From Apis mellifera (Eukaryota; Arthropoda; Insecta; Hymenoptera; Apidae): a stretch of 64,000 nucleotides of DNA. Shown here in pieces: positions 34,761 through 48,000 of this stretch; within the stretch, counting starts at the first letter, position 1; every line of letters starts with the position of its first letter. The DNA lies in contig NC_037642.1 in NCBI RefSeq assembly GCF_003254395.2, forward strand, positions 10,128,736 through 10,192,735. The letters are read 5' to 3'. A program made the position numbers and the translations under genes. The notes under the pieces are model-generated. The model was not told the origin of the DNA, searched no databases, and saw nothing but the letters and a program-made list of their open reading frames with translations.

Positions 34761-35283
34761 TATTAAATTGTTTCCAAACGCATCTCGCCGTAAATCTATC
34801 GGGCCGTGATAAAGCGTGACCAAAAGGGAAAGTGTAACCAAGGCCACGCAAGAATACTCTCCGCGAAACGATATCCCTTTTCCAGAAGAAAGATCCCTCT
34901 TTCGACCCTCGAAATTTACGAAGGAAGGAGAAAATTTGCAAAAATTGTTTCGTCGACGATTTGTAAGGTTGCAGTGACACGGAATCCGGCGAAAGAAAAA
35001 TACTCCTTCTTCCGATCGTTTACCAGGGCGGAAATAAAAAAAGGAAAAAAATTGAAACCTCGAAACTTTCCCTCTCCGTTCCTTCCTCTGAGTTATCTCG
35101 AATATTCAAAGGGGAAATATTTTCGGAGATACGATTCGTGGAACAGAAAATTTCGAGGTTTTTAAATATGAAAATGCGAATTTTTCTATTTTTTTTTCGA
35201 AAAATACTAGAGCTAAAAGAATATATTTCTTTCTCTCGTCGAGCATAATTTTTCAGGTCGTCGGTTCGAGGAAAGTGGAGTGG

Positions 35284-35315
35284 AGATTTGAATTAAATAT
35301 AAAAGAGAATTTTCC
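35284..35315. repeat. Fragment matching the mariner element's subterminal sequence
   Basis: This 32-bp stretch matches 35559-35590, just inside the left end of the transposon, at 29 of 32 positions, in the same orientation. An 18-base block reading AATTAAATATAAAAGAGA is identical. It could be the remnant of a second, nested or partly excised copy, or host sequence shared by chance in AT-rich DNA. No inverted-repeat core (TGTCCCAAAATT) precedes it. Confidence 0.5.
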
Positions 35316-35500
35316 AAAATATGCCGCGATTAATGCGATAATTGGATAACGATAATATCAGAAATTAATAAAGCAACCGTTAATAATCCAAGAGATCGAA
35401 CAATAGCGCCGCCATTGGGAATAAAATACGGACGAATCGGAAATAAAGGCGATCCCCATTGATGTGATTCATTCCACTAGTAAAGATAAACCTAAAAACA

Positions 35501-35520
35501 ATAATAATAATAATAATAAT
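35501..35520. repeat. (ATA)n microsatellite
   Basis: About seven ATA/TAA triplets, 15 bp outside the left end of the mariner element. Confidence 0.85.
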
Positions 35521-35535
35521 CCTTCCTTAAAAATA

Positions 35536-36328
35536 AAAGGTGTCCCAAAATTAACGCAAGATTCGAATTAAATATAAAAGAGAGTTTTCAGTCTTTAGAT
35601 ATTTATTTCTTAAGCGAATCGTAAAGTACGTAGGATAGGGTTATTTATGGAATAACACTTTGTCCAAATTTTTCATCGCCTTTCTGCACAATTGTGGCCG
35701 AATTTCGTCGATGCAGCGTTTAATTTCCTCTCGTAACGCACGCGTGGTTGTGGGATCGTCGACACAGACCTTTCACTTCGAATAACCCCGTAAGAAGAAA
35801 TCTAATGGCGTTAAATCGCACGATCCAGGGGGCCAATTCCGATCACCGAAACGAGAGAGTGCACGACCAGGAAACGTCTCGCGCGGTGATTGAATCGTTT
35901 CATCGGCTGTGTGGCGCGTGGCATCGTCTCGTTGAAACCACGTATCGGCCGCATCAATGTCGTCCAATTTCGGCAGAAAGAACCGTGTTATCGCGTCGCG
36001 ATATCGAGCACCATTAACAGTTGCCGCTCGACCAGCCTCGTTCTCGAAAAAGTATGATCCGATGATGCCTTCTGCCCAAAATCCGCGCCAAACGGTGACA
36101 CGTTGCGGATGCGTTTGTTTCTCGCTAATCGCACGTGGCTTCTCCCAAACACGGCAATTTTGCCGATTAACGAAGCCATCGAGATGAAAATGCGCTTCGT
36201 CGCTTAGGATTATTTATTTATCGCTAAACTCCATTTAACCCTAAATTCTCAGCCGTCAAACTGTTCTCTTTTCAGGGTTAACTTGATGGCGGCAAATTCA
36301 AATCTTGCGTTAATTTTGGGACACTTTT
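35536..36328 (-). mobile_element. Tc1/mariner-superfamily element, internally deleted, DD41D (rosa-like) type
   Basis: Both ends carry a terminal inverted repeat of about 28 bp sharing the core GTGTCCCAAAATTAACGCAA (left 35536-35563, right 36301-36328). The arms differ at one base, four positions in from each end. The element is bounded by TA at 35534-35535 and at 36329-36330, the target-site duplication expected for this superfamily. At about 0.8 kb it is shorter than the usual 1.2-1.4 kb because the 5' half of the transposase gene is gone. Between the right repeat and the remaining coding sequence lie about 85 bp of non-coding DNA containing an inverted pair TTAACCCT/AGGGTTAA. The coding strand is minus. 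Catalytic spacing suggests the DD41D group named for the fruit-fly element rosa; that family placement is inference from spacing and motifs. A (TAA)n run lies just outside the left end at about 35501-35520. Confidence 0.93.
35641..36210 (-). pseudogene. Transposase C-terminal catalytic region, 5'-truncated, one in-frame stop
   Basis: The minus strand reads as a single frame of 190 codons ending at TAA 35641-35643. It is interrupted once by TGA at 35773-35775. The family's usual motifs are visible in order: SDEAHF with the first catalytic Asp (codon 36199-36201), the stretch NRQNCRVW, then HPQRVTVW and FFENEAGRAATVNG, QRDDATRH with the second Asp (35926-35928), and CDLTPLDFFLRGY with the third Asp (35800-35802). 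Ninety residues separate Asp1 and Asp2, and 41 separate Asp2 and Asp3. The expected Gly after the second Asp is replaced by Asp. A TAA lies two codons upstream of the first conserved codon, and no helix-turn-helix DNA-binding region remains, so no functional enzyme could be made. The intact version would cut and paste the element at TA sites. Flanking matched inverted repeats confirm the context. Confidence 0.92.
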
Positions 36329-36330
36329 TA

Positions 36331-37489
36331 TAATTGATCTCCCCTCCGATTTTCTATATTATATTTGCATATCACTGGATGATTGAATAAAGGTTTAAAG
36401 AAAGACACGAAGGACGACGATCGAAAGGTTTATCGTAACGAGAGACGTACGTCTCCTCCGACACGAAGGATAATTCAGCCGACTCGCTTCACCCACCCCC
36501 GCGTTTCCTTTGAACCTTCCTTCGATGCCCACGCGAAACGAAAGAGAAATAACGTGACGATATTTTCAAGCGACTCGGAAATCGAAACGATTTCCCTTCT
36601 GAAAACTTCTTTCGCGAAATTCTTTCCAAAGAAGGGAGATACGAAATTCTTTCGATAATTCTGGCGAAACTTTGAAAAAAAGAAAGAAAGGAGAACTTTA
36701 CTCGACAACGAGTTTCCTCTCTCGATCGAAAGTAAAAAAAGAAGAAGAATGAAAAGTTCCGGTGTAAATCATTTCATTCGCCGTTGAGAAGCCTCTAAAC
36801 AACCAAGGAATTAATCCTTCTCCTCTTAGAGAAGAAATAAAATAATGAAATAAATAAAAGATCGGCTTCTTAATTTAAAGTATTCTATAATAAAAAAAAC
36901 GAACAAATTCTTTCGATCCTTTCTTTCTTTTCCAAGGAAAAGAATAGCCCTTTCGACAAATGTCTCGAATTCGAGGAAATGAAAATACGAGGGAAATAAA
37001 GAGATCGAGCAAAGTTGCACGTTTGAGTGGGAAAACACGGAGTGAACACGGAGTGGCTTCGATTAAAATCGGATTTGGCAAGAAAAAGAAAAGGAGGAGG
37101 ACGAAAAGGTTGCAAAGGTTGTCTTCCCGCCTCGAGCACGTAACGGATAAACCCGAATAGACCTAATTTCCAGTCGAGAGAGATGGAGATTGAGATAGAT
37201 AGAGGGAGAGAGAGAGAGAGGGTTGCAAGATTTGCGGTCGAATGGGAGAGAAGACGGTGGGCAAAGAGTGGCACGTGGAGATTGGCCACGTACAGGATTT
37301 CTGGGGGATGAAGGTTAATGCTTTCCGCGGTGTTATCTTTGCACGCTGGATTTGTCGGTGTCACGCGTGAACAGCGTCGAACGTCTTGCATCCGCTTATC
37401 CACGAGACGTGTAAATGTTGGAAGATAGGAGTTGAAATAAAGGAGGAGACACGGAAGTGTTCGGTCGAGAGGCGTTGACCCGTTCAGAC
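36331..37489. other. Non-repetitive flank right of the mariner element
   Basis: Purine/pyrimidine-asymmetric DNA with a GA-rich run near 37185-37222. The minus-strand open frame of 172 codons (36885-37403) is Ser/Leu-rich where it reads the GA run and is not recognised. Confidence 0.45.
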
Positions 37490-39250
37490 GGTGGCTGGTT
37501 AAAAAATAAAGTTAGTTTAAGTAATTTGAAATAACACAGTTGTTGCATTTGATCCGCTTTGTCGTGTGAATATTAGATTGAAAGATGGGACGAAGGATTA
37601 ATTGATGAGTGGAAAAGATAAGTAGTTAAAAATTTCTAAACGTTTGAATAACATTTAAAAATTGAAATTAAAATTTGAATAACATTCAATAATATTTATC
37701 AATGTTATGATTCTCTTTGACGTGTAAATATTGGATATTTAGCGGAAGAAGTTGGAAATGGAAAAATTAATTTAAGTAATTTGAAACGCTTGAATAACGT
37801 AGTTGTTATATTTGTTTATTAATAAATGGAAAAAGTAACTTTATTAATAAGTAAAAAAAGTAACTAGTTAAAAATTTCTAAACGTTTGAATAGCATTTAT
37901 CAATAATTATTACGATTCTCTTTGACATGTAAATATTGGACATTTAGCGGAAGAAGTTGGAAATGGAAAAATTACTTTAAGTAATTTGAAACGCTTGAAT
38001 AACGTAGTTGTTATATTTGTTTATTAATAAGTGGAAAAGGTAACTAGTTAAAACTTTCTAAATGTTTGAATAACATTTATTCATAATTATTATGATTCCC
38101 TTTGACATATATAATACTGGATATTTAACGGAAGATGCTGAAGTTGGAAATGGAGGGGACATAGCAGATTTGAGCATTAATAGTTAAAAATAATTAAAAA
38201 TAAAGCTATTTTTAATAGTAATTTTTGAATAATAGAAATGTTAATAGAAATGTTTGAATAATAGTTGTTATAGTTGATCCGCTTTGTCATGTGAATATTA
38301 AATATTAGATTGAAAGATGGGACGCAGGATTAATTGATGAGTGGAAAAGGTAACTAGTTAAGTATTTTTAAACGTTTGAATAACATTTATTCATAATTAT
38401 TATGATTCCCTTTGACATGTAAATATTGGATATTTAACAGAAGGTGTTGAAGTTGGAAATGAAAGGGACACAGCAGATTTGAACATTAATAATTAAAAAT
38501 AATTAAAAATAAAGCTACTTTAATTTGAAACACTTAAATAATACAGTTGCTGCATTTGATTCGCTTTGTCATATGAATATTAGATTGAAAAATTAATTAA
38601 TAAGATGCAACATTAATTAATAAGTAAAAAAGATAACTAGTTAAAAATTTCTAAACGTTTGAATAATATTTATTCATAATTATTATGATTTTCTTTGACA
38701 TCTAAATATTGAATGGAAGATGCTGAAGTTGAAAGGGTGTATCCTCTTAAATTTGCTGTATGCAAATTTAACTCGTTCAGAAAGTAACTAGTTAAAAAAT
38801 TCGAATAAAGTTAATTTGAGTGATTACTTATTTGAGTAATATTTGATATGTAAATATTGAACGGAAGACGGGGTTAAAATGAAAGCAGTCACAACAGATT
38901 TGAGCATTAATAGTTAAAAATAAAGTTACTTTAAGTAATTTGAAACGTTTGAATAACGTAGTTGTTATAGTTGCTTAAATATTATATATTGAGCGAAAGA
39001 TGGGACGTAGTAGAATTAAGTATTAATTAATTATTAAGAAAGTAATTATTAAAAGAAGTAACTAGTTAAAAATTTCGAATAAAGTTAGTTTAACTAATCA
39101 CTTATTCGAAATGCTCGAATAATATTTATTCATAATTATTATAATTCGCTTTGACATGTAAATATTGGCAGAAGGAATGGAAGAGATACAGATTTAACTC
39201 GTTCAGAAGATAACTAGTTAAAAAATTCGAATAAAGTTAATTTAAGTGAT
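37490..39250. repeat. Tandem array, unit about 150-300 bp, about eight copies
   Basis: Recurring words are GTAACTAGTTAAAAATTTCT, AACGTTTGAATAACATTTAT, TGATTCTCTTTGACATGTAA and TATTTAGCGGAAGAAGTTGG. Units are rearranged: some lack the GGAAGAAG segment and others carry an extra TTGATCCGCTTTGTC segment, which suggests repeated unequal exchange. No coding potential. Confidence 0.83.
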
Positions 39251-40489
39251 TCAAGCATTTATAAATATTATCATATCGAAATAGTGTTTTTGCATTTTGT
39301 TTTTCATCTTTCTTCTACTTAAATGATCTTCTAGAGAATATAAGTATAATTTCACTCACAAATTTTACGTGGAATATATTTTAAACTGATCGTTTGAATT
39401 GTTTTCTTTTTTTTTTTTTTTTATGTCTGCTCCTTTAAATATTGAACTACGTTGGAAATAGGATAAATAAAACAAGCTTTGCGCGCTCGAACGGAAGAAA
39501 GTGATCTGAAAGTTCGGATTTATTCCTTTTCGATAACTTGAAAAATTACGGGAATCGAGTTTGTCGAAAAGTAAATAAGAAACTTTTTGATTTTTCATCT
39601 CCGTGCTTGTATCTTATAATATAAATATACATTCATTTAACTCGCAAACTAAAAAACAAAAAATAGCGTCAAGCTATTTCATCAAGGAAGCTAAGATATT
39701 TCTATTCAACGATAATTTTAATTTTCCCAATTTATCTATGAATCTTTCCAAAGAATCGATTTCTTCCTTTTTAAAAAAACAGGTTTTATAAAATCTTTCG
39801 AATCCTCGAAGATGTTCGATCCCTGGAACGGAAAAGAACGAGATCGAAAGCCCTCGATATCCTCGACATACTCCGCTGAGAACAATGCTATCGAAGCTTT
39901 CGAGCTCGAATCCCCATTGCACAATCATTTACTCCCTTTCCACGCTATCATAACTATGAAATCAAACTGTTCGAGTCTCTCGATATCGAATAATTCGTTG
40001 GAATCGACGTATAATTTTCAACAACGACAACCCTTATCGCCGTAACAATTTCCATTAAATTCTGAACTCGAGATTAATTCACAACGTAAAGTAATGTAAC
40101 TCGAGGATGCACATTTCGAAGATTCGTCGAAGCAACGAGTCGAGTTGCAGGAAAAATAAAATTAAATAAGGACGATTCTTACCACGCGAGCTTTTCGAGA
40201 AATTTTCAATTTTTTCTGAAGAGGAGATAAGAAAAAGAAAAAAAAAAGGGAGGGAAGAGAAAGGAAGAATTCTGGTCCGAATATTGCGATTTTTCTCTCG
40301 CAAAATTCTTTTCTTCTTTATCCTCGAGTGCGGCTCGAGTTCCTGGCGGACATTTCCCAGCTTCGCTGCGTTACCGTGGCAGAAATGCGGCCGAGGAATA
40401 CGGAATCGGGGAGCGGCATGATTTTCAGAAAAATTCGATCGGGCATTTGAAATATCTGCATTTGAATAATTTGCATAACATATATATAT
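39251..40489. other. Non-repetitive stretch, nothing recognised
   Basis: T16 run at 39407-39422. A GC-richer part at 40320-40430 precedes the next array. Open frames on both strands are unrecognised. Confidence 0.45.
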
Positions 40490-42060
40490 ATCGTCGCGAA
40501 CGAACGAAAATAAATAAATCATACCTCACTTTCTCGATAAAATAAATTTAAACTTTTAATTCGAAATTATTAATATCGAAATATTCCATCGCGCTAAATA
40601 TGACCGAGTTGAAAAATTAATATATACAAGATGGCGAATTCGTGGACAACGTTAATCAATACAACTTCTGAAAACTTGTATTTAACTCTCATAAAGAACG
40701 AAAATAGATAAATCGCTTTCTCGAGAAATAAATTTGAACTTTTAATTCGAAAGTATTAACATCGATATTCGTTAATCGTTAATTAATATAAACGTTAAAC
40801 GTTAATATTAACTTCTGAAAATTTGTACTACTCGCGAACGAACGAAAATAAATAAATCAATCTGTCAAATCTCAGTTTTAGTTATCGAGAAATAAATTTA
40901 AATTCGAAACTATTAATATGTACAAAATAATTCGAAAAATTAATATATACAAGATAAGAATTTATGGACAACGATAAACAACGTTAATCAATATAACTTT
41001 TGAAAATTACTCGCGAACGAACAAAAATAAATAAATCACTTTCTCAAGAAATAAATTTAAATTTTAAACTATCGCCCTAAATATACTCTAAATATAATCG
41101 AGTTGAAAAATTAATATATACAAGATGGCGAGTTCATGGATTAACAACATTAATCAATGTAACTTCTGAAAACTACTTGTACTACTCGTGAACAAATAAA
41201 AATAAATAAATCAATCCGTCATATCTCACTTTATCGAGAAATAAATTTTAATTCAAAATTATTAACATTGAGATATTCGTTCCAATAATAAATATACTTT
41301 AAATGTAATGGAGTTGAATTAATATATACAACAAGATAACGAATTCGTGGACAATGATTAACAACGTTAATCAATATAACTTCTAAAAACTTTTAATTCA
41401 AAACTATTAACATTGAGATATTCATTCCATAAATATACTTTAAATATAACCGAGTTGAATTAATATACACAACAAGATAACAAATTCGTGGACAATGATT
41501 AACAACGTTAATCAATATAACTTCTAAAAACTTTCAATTCGAAACTATTAACATTGAAATATTCGTTCTATCGCGAAATATACTCTAAATATATTCTAAA
41601 AATCTAATATAATAAAATATAATCTCTAAATATAATCTAAATATACTCTAAATATATCCGAATTACAAAATTAATATATAACGAAGATAAGATAACAAAT
41701 TCATGAACGAAGATTAACAACTATAATCAATATAACTTCTAAAAACTACTTATACTACTCGCGAACGAACAAAAATAAATAAATCAATCCGTCATATCTC
41801 GAGAAATAAATTTAAATTCGAAATTATTAATACGTACAAAATAATTCGAAAAATTAATATATACAAAATAAGAATTTATGGACAACGATAAACAACGTTA
41901 ATCAATATAACTTCTGAAAACTACTTATACTACTCGCGAACGAACAAAAATAAATAAATTAATCCGTCATATTTCGAGAAATAAATTTAAATTCGAAATT
42001 ATTAATACGTACAAAATAATTCGAAAAATTAATAATTAATACAAGATAACAAATTCAACG
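40490..42060. repeat. Tandem array, unit about 150-190 bp, eight or so copies
   Basis: Units share CTCGCGAACGAACAAAAATA, AAATTAATATATACAAGATA, AACGTTAATCAATATAACTT and GAGAAATAAATTTAAATTCG. Between about 41270 and 41700 the array drifts to a variant unit rich in AAATATACTCTAAATATA, then returns to the main type. Confidence 0.84.
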
Positions 42061-43699
42061 ATTAACATATATCGATAATACAACTTTTATTACAACTAAA
42101 AATTAATTCTCGTAAAATTAAACCAGCGTACATAGATACTTGTCAATAAGTTAAGAAATGCTCGATCCTCGTCTCTGTTAAATCGGCAACCGAACCCTCC
42201 TCCTCCTTGTCAAACAGGTGAACCGTGTGCACGCTCCGATCAATATCCCCCAATATCAACAAGTATCTTGGAGAAAAGGCGCACGAAGCCAACACCTTAA
42301 TTGCACCCTCTTCCCTACACCACATCATACCACCACTCGCTCTCTCCAACGTTTACAACGATCGATACATCGATGAGGCGCGACGCGGACGGGGAAGATC
42401 GATGGCGCGCGGGGTCGATCGAAAGGTCTAAAGGGCGGTTTCCATCCGGAGGGAGGGGGATGATAGAGGGTGGATCGGTTTACCGTAGGGGTAAACGTTG
42501 GACGGGCCAGTTATTGTCCCAGTTAGGTTCCGCTTCACGCGGAGGGAAGGGGTTGAGACGAAACCCGATTCGATTCGATTTCCCCTCCCCCCTCGTCCCG
42601 TGGAAAGAAAACGTTTTGCAAATTGACGCGTCGATAAAATTGGGGGTTGATCTCTCGATGCTTTGTTTCATTCGAGAACAGGTTTCTTTTTCTCTTCTAA
42701 TTGTGAATTATGAAGATTTTTTTAGGGTGAATCAAGATTTAGTGGAAAGTGTATATATGACAATTGTTGAAAATTTTTATTATAAAATATTCTTAGTATT
42801 TCGAATGAAAATAATTATGATTTTCAAATTAATTGTATAATTTATTAGATGTGCAAATAAGCTTTTCCTTCTTTTTTTTTTTTAAATTCAGGATTTTAAT
42901 ACATAAATCAGGTACGAGATTATCCAATTGTCTCGTGACTCTCGATCTTTCTCTCTCTCTGTGACGCAGAAACCAACTTCGACATTTGATTTTCTAAGCA
43001 GAAAGATAAGCATTGCTCGAAATTGTTGCAAAGGGGTTGGAAACTCTTGGAGCGACTCTTCTTGAAAACAAAAGAACGGATAACAAACGGATATAAAATA
43101 ATTCGAATTCGATCAGAAATTATAATCGTAGAAAAAAAGGAATTTATTTGCACGACTAATATTTTCATTTAAAATGCTAAACTTTTTAAGCTTCTTAATT
43201 TTAATTGAATTTTTAATTATTACTGTTTTGTTTTATATCATTGAATGTGACATTATTTTTAATTTTTTTAATATTTTCTGTTTGTGAATTAATTTATATA
43301 TTATTAGTTAGAATAAATTATGAACTTGGTCACCAGAAATTAAGAATTATAGATTTAATATTTATTAATTGTATTATTAAAAATTTGCTGAATATTTCCA
43401 TGCAAAAAATAAATAAATAAAATAAAAGTAAGCGATGTCTTCGATGATCGAGAAGCTTGCTTTCCAAATCCACTCGAAATTGGGAGCCACTGGATAGAGA
43501 AACTCGAGACAGGGAACACGAAAATGGATTAAAAGCGAGGAGTAATGCTGCTTTGGAAACTGCTCTCCAACCTCTTTCCGATACTTTCCCAAACGCGACG
43601 ATAATTAATCATCGTTAAATTGGGTCGTACGATCATAGGTTAAGGTAAATAATTAATAAGGGAGGCATATAGGGAGGCATATAAAGGAACGGTTAATTA

Positions 43700-43720
43700 A
43701 GAGAGAGAGAGAGAGAGAGA
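43700..43720. repeat. (GA)10 microsatellite
   Basis: Uninterrupted GA run following a short GGGAGGCATATA direct duplication at about 43661-43684. Confidence 0.9.
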
Positions 43721-46635
43721 AATAAAACACGTGTGTATCGGGGGTTAATTAAGCGGTGAATGAGAGAGGGTGGCTCGCGAGATATCATGAGATTTCAATC
43801 GATTCTTTTCAATCTTTTGCACGGATAAATTTGACGTTGGAAGGACAAAAGTGTGTCCCACCGATTTCCCTCCTTTTTATCTTTCCAACGTGACGACTAT
43901 TGCGAGCAGAAAGGGAAGAGAAATTCGTGGGATCGTTCCAGGATTTTTCCTTCTCTCTTTGTTCCAACCGATGTTGGTGTCGGCTCAATGGATATTCCAT
44001 TGATTTTGAAAGATCGAAATCGATTTTATCGAGCGAGGTGAATTATAAATTATAATTTTGCTTGGAAATTTTATACTCGAGAGTTTGTATTCTCTGAATA
44101 ATTTCTCTCTTCTTTTCTTTTTTTAAACCTACGATTGACAAGTTAATTAGATTAAGCAAGGTTTTTAATTATATAAGATATTTTTGGAAAATTGTCCAAT
44201 GGCCTCTCTGCACAAGAAGGAAGAAAAATCTTAGATAGATTTCGAAATTAATCGTTTCAAATCGGATAATATTTTTTGAATTGTTAAAAGCGCGTCTTGA
44301 ATTTAATATCAATATTGAAAAAAAAAAAGACGAATTATATTAATAATTCAGTTTTACAGGATAGATCGCATCGCACGTACACGCGACACCAAGCGTGAAA
44401 GAGTTAATAACGAGTTAAATCGGCTCTGATCATCCCTATGAATAATTATAGATAAAAAAAGGGATTAATATACGATTAATAATTATTCCACCACAAGCTT
44501 GGATGGAAGTTTATCCAACGAGCAAATTAAATTAGATCTCGAAGCGATAATGAATTTCTCCCATACTCGGTCGACCCTATTCGATATTTCTGTATAATAA
44601 ATACCGTTGTGACTCGATATGACTCAATATCGTGTAACGTTATTTCCACGCGATGACTTTCTAGAAAAGTAATAATACGGTTAATTAACAGTTGAAATTT
44701 CAATAGAGATTTCACGTGGGTCGTATTGCTTTATCTTTGTAAGCCGAATCGTCGTTACAGGTCGTTCGTTTCTCGATTCGTCGAAAGGGAAACAACCGTT
44801 CAACGAAATGCAATTTACTTGGTAATGGATACATTACTTCTAATAAGTAATCTAATCGAGATTTAAATTTACTTTTATTTATACTCTAACTGGGATTAAA
44901 TTGTATTATTATTATGGTCTCTAAAATTATCTTATATCCAATAGAATTTTAAAAAATAATTGAAATGTAATTAAATAAAAGTGATCATAATCAATATTTT
45001 ATCTTTTAAGAAGTGTAAAATAACATAACATAAAATTGAAGAATGAAAGATTTCAGATATTTTAACGATTAATTTATTTGCATTCTTTCATATCACGTAT
45101 ATATGTATAAAAATTCCAATAATAATAAAACGATTTAACTTCTCTGTTATAGAGAATGTGTCGAGAGGCGCTACTTCTCATATAATTCCACACCTTTAAT
45201 ATTTATGGCGCGCCGCATTTGCACATGGCGAATGCAGATTACAGGATTATACGCAATAATTTTTAGCATCATGTATCAACGATTGATCGAATTTCATCGA
45301 AGAAATATCGCGATATTTATCATAAAGTGGGAGAATCGAATGCTCGTGAATTTCCGGTAATAACCGTAATGTGGACGAAGATTTCATGTAATATTCATAC
45401 GATCGTTCGTTACTGGCGGGAAAAATTAAAATCCCATATACGAAGCGTCGATTAAAATTGACACGAGTGAAACAATTGCATCCGAAACGAAGTTGCAAAA
45501 AAATTCCAAATTTTTTATTATAAACATTAGAAAAAAATCTCAATTTTCTTAATACTTAATTAATTGGAAAAATTGATAGATTAAATTTTAAGATTAAAAT
45601 AGAGACTAGACGTGATAATAATTCTCCAACGATACTTCAAGTTTATCCCTTAAATCTCCTAATACATATGAACGAGGATATATCTCGACCCAAGATCTTA
45701 TGAGAAAAAACCAAGACCTGTGTAAACAATTCACCGCGAAATAAAATATATGCTTAGGAATGATCCTTCTCGTGATTCTTCATAGGTAAAAAAAGGACAC
45801 TAGAATCATCTTAAACGTCGATTCGCATTCCTAACCTCGTTAACCGTCATTGTCTCCTTCGAAAGTTGTGATTATAATCGTTTCACGAAACTTTTTACCC
45901 CGTTGGAATAAATAGAGATCGTAAATTTTGTGTTTCGTTGTGAAAGAAAGCCTAAAAGTTCGCTCGAAACAATTGGTTCCTCTGAAATCACTTCCCTAAC
46001 CCCGAGAAACTTTGTAACTACGCCTTGGACGATTTCTCATGTGTAGACGTGTAATAGTGGAAGAACGAAAAGAAATCTAGCAATATGAAAAAAATAACGT
46101 AAAATTCTAAATGGAATTTTTTCTCTTTCTTCATAACTGCAATATTATGTGATATATGATATTCGTGCTTATAGTTACAAAAATCTCGAAAAGTCTTATA
46201 AAGATAAGCCTGAATCATAAAAATCAAATATTCGTGCAATAATTAAATCTCAACAAGAATAGAAATCTCATTCTGTAACCACACGTTACATGTAAGAGAA
46301 TAAATGGAAAACGTAAATAGTAATATTAGAGACTCTTGATACAACCTAACCTATCTTTCTTCGTCAAAAGATTTTCGTCTTTCAAAACACTCTGAGAAAC
46401 TCTGGCAAAGTGAAACACACGCGTCTCGCGTAGATATAACTTAACCTAAAACCGCGACGGATACACGGATGTGTACAAAATGTGTATTATATAGTCTCTG
46501 TATTATATAGTTTCTACCGAAGCGAAGCTTATTGCCACCGTTACACCGCATGAATACTGCATGCACAGTCACATCGCAGCTAACTTCTCGACAGTGTCAG
46601 ATCCTTTCTAGTCTATTCGCCACACTGCCTCGATA

Positions 46636-46643
46636 TATCGATA
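46636..46643. promoter_or_regulatory. DRE-type TATCGATA word
   Basis: TATCGATA within a non-repetitive stretch (about 46440-46720). The same 8-mer also occurs by chance in AT-rich arrays (for example near 14403 and 42069), so evidence is weak. Confidence 0.2.
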
Positions 46644-48000
46644 CTATCGAAACGGTCGGTAATCGGCATGGTCACGGAACTACGTTATCCATCGATTAAC
46701 CGACGAGAGATAGAAGTGGAAAATCGATTAATCGAGATGCGAATAGATGCGGAGGTATAATCGATTAATTGGAATAGAACTAGATAGGTTAGAATAATAA
46801 CAGTTAACGTTGCAACGTGCTTTGAACGAGTTAAATGTTTTTGCTTGTGTTTTAAATTGTATTGGTATACTAATATATTTACCTGGAATATATAAAATGA
46901 TTCATTTAACCTCAAATTTTTCTTTGGATATTTTATACTAATTCTTGTATATTCTGCATTATCTATAGATTTTTGTTTAAATTTTCTATAAATAAATAAA
47001 TATCTGGTGATGATGATTTAATTTTCTTTATCAATATGTATCATTGTGATAATGAATGATTAATTGAAATATAATGAAGTTAAGTATTTATCATAAACCT
47101 ATCGATAACCTATAAAATACTAATCGCATTAAATGTATTAAATGAAAAAGAAAAAAAATTCGAAAAAATAAAAGAAATATCCTTCGTGGTTTATTTTACA
47201 AGAATCATTTAAAATTTCAGTTTTAATTTCAATTTCAATTTTAACCAGATTTCACGACACGTTGTTCTACAACGAGTGACGTTAATTGCCGCGCAGCTGG
47301 CAACCATTTTCGGTCCAGTTAATAAAATCCAGAGAAACTGTTTAACGGTACAATGCCACGTTTCTCGGTGGAGGGAGCTTATCAGCGGTTTCCCGTAGGC
47401 GTTTTAATCAGTCCATCTGAATGAAACCACTTCAGAGTTTTCGAAACGGTGGCTCTCTTGGACGGAGAGTGGGGAGTGGACACAGGTTTCAACAGGTATG
47501 CTACACAGGAATGATCGAGGAACGAAGAGGGATTACACGTCGGATTTCTTAGCTAGGATTTGAGAAATGAAACTTGGAACACGAGCTAAACTTTCTTGTT
47601 TCAGGAACGTGGAAGAAACGTTTTTAGTCGACGAACATATTGACTTAGGACTAAATTGGTCAATCTAAACAACAGGATGTGAAAGTTACTGGGAAACTAA
47701 TTTGCGCATCTCAACTTCCTTTGTGAACCACAACGTTTCAGACCTTTATAGGTTATGTTCCACACTGAATATGACGTATTAAAAAGTTGTACGCTATATG
47801 GAAAACATTAAACCATAGAATATATGAATATATATATATTAGAATGAATAATGAATAATATATATATATTAAATTTATTTTTTCAGAGATGATGAAATCA
47901 AGCTTGCTTTTTACACTATTGGAATTATATCGTTCTTTCTTTTTGACCTTTTTCAAAAATTCATAAATATCACTTGACAATCCCACACCACTTAAATACA

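Larger units (their letters stand above)
34761..35533. other. Non-repetitive flank left of the mariner element
   Basis: Contains the short fragment matching the element (35284-35315) and a GCGCCGCCATTGG word at 35406-35418. An open frame of 119 codons (34806-35165) is basic and low-complexity, and is not recognised. Confidence 0.45.
42061..48000. other. Long non-repetitive stretch, no gene recognised
   Basis: GC-richer islands occur at 42150-42640, 46440-46720 and 47260-47510. Otherwise AT-rich with a (GA)10 run at 43700 and short A/T runs. GGCGCGCC occurs at 45206-45213. A 179-codon open frame (plus, 42301-42840) starts in the GC-rich island and runs into AT-rich DNA with no recognisable motif, and a 68-codon minus frame overlaps it. 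I do not call either. Confidence 0.4.

Noticed and set aside
36885..37403. 172-codon minus-strand open frame
   Set aside because: Its Ser/Leu/Ile-rich core is the translation of a GA run. Nothing else supports it.
42301..42840. 179-codon plus-strand open frame
   Set aside because: It starts in a GC-rich island and ends in AT-rich DNA with no recognisable motif, and overlaps a minus-strand frame.
14403..46643. TATCGATA words as DREF promoter sites
   Set aside because: The 8-mer occurs several times inside AT-rich arrays (for example near 14403, 16236 and 42069), so single copies carry little weight. Only the overlapping double copy at 11376 was kept as notable.
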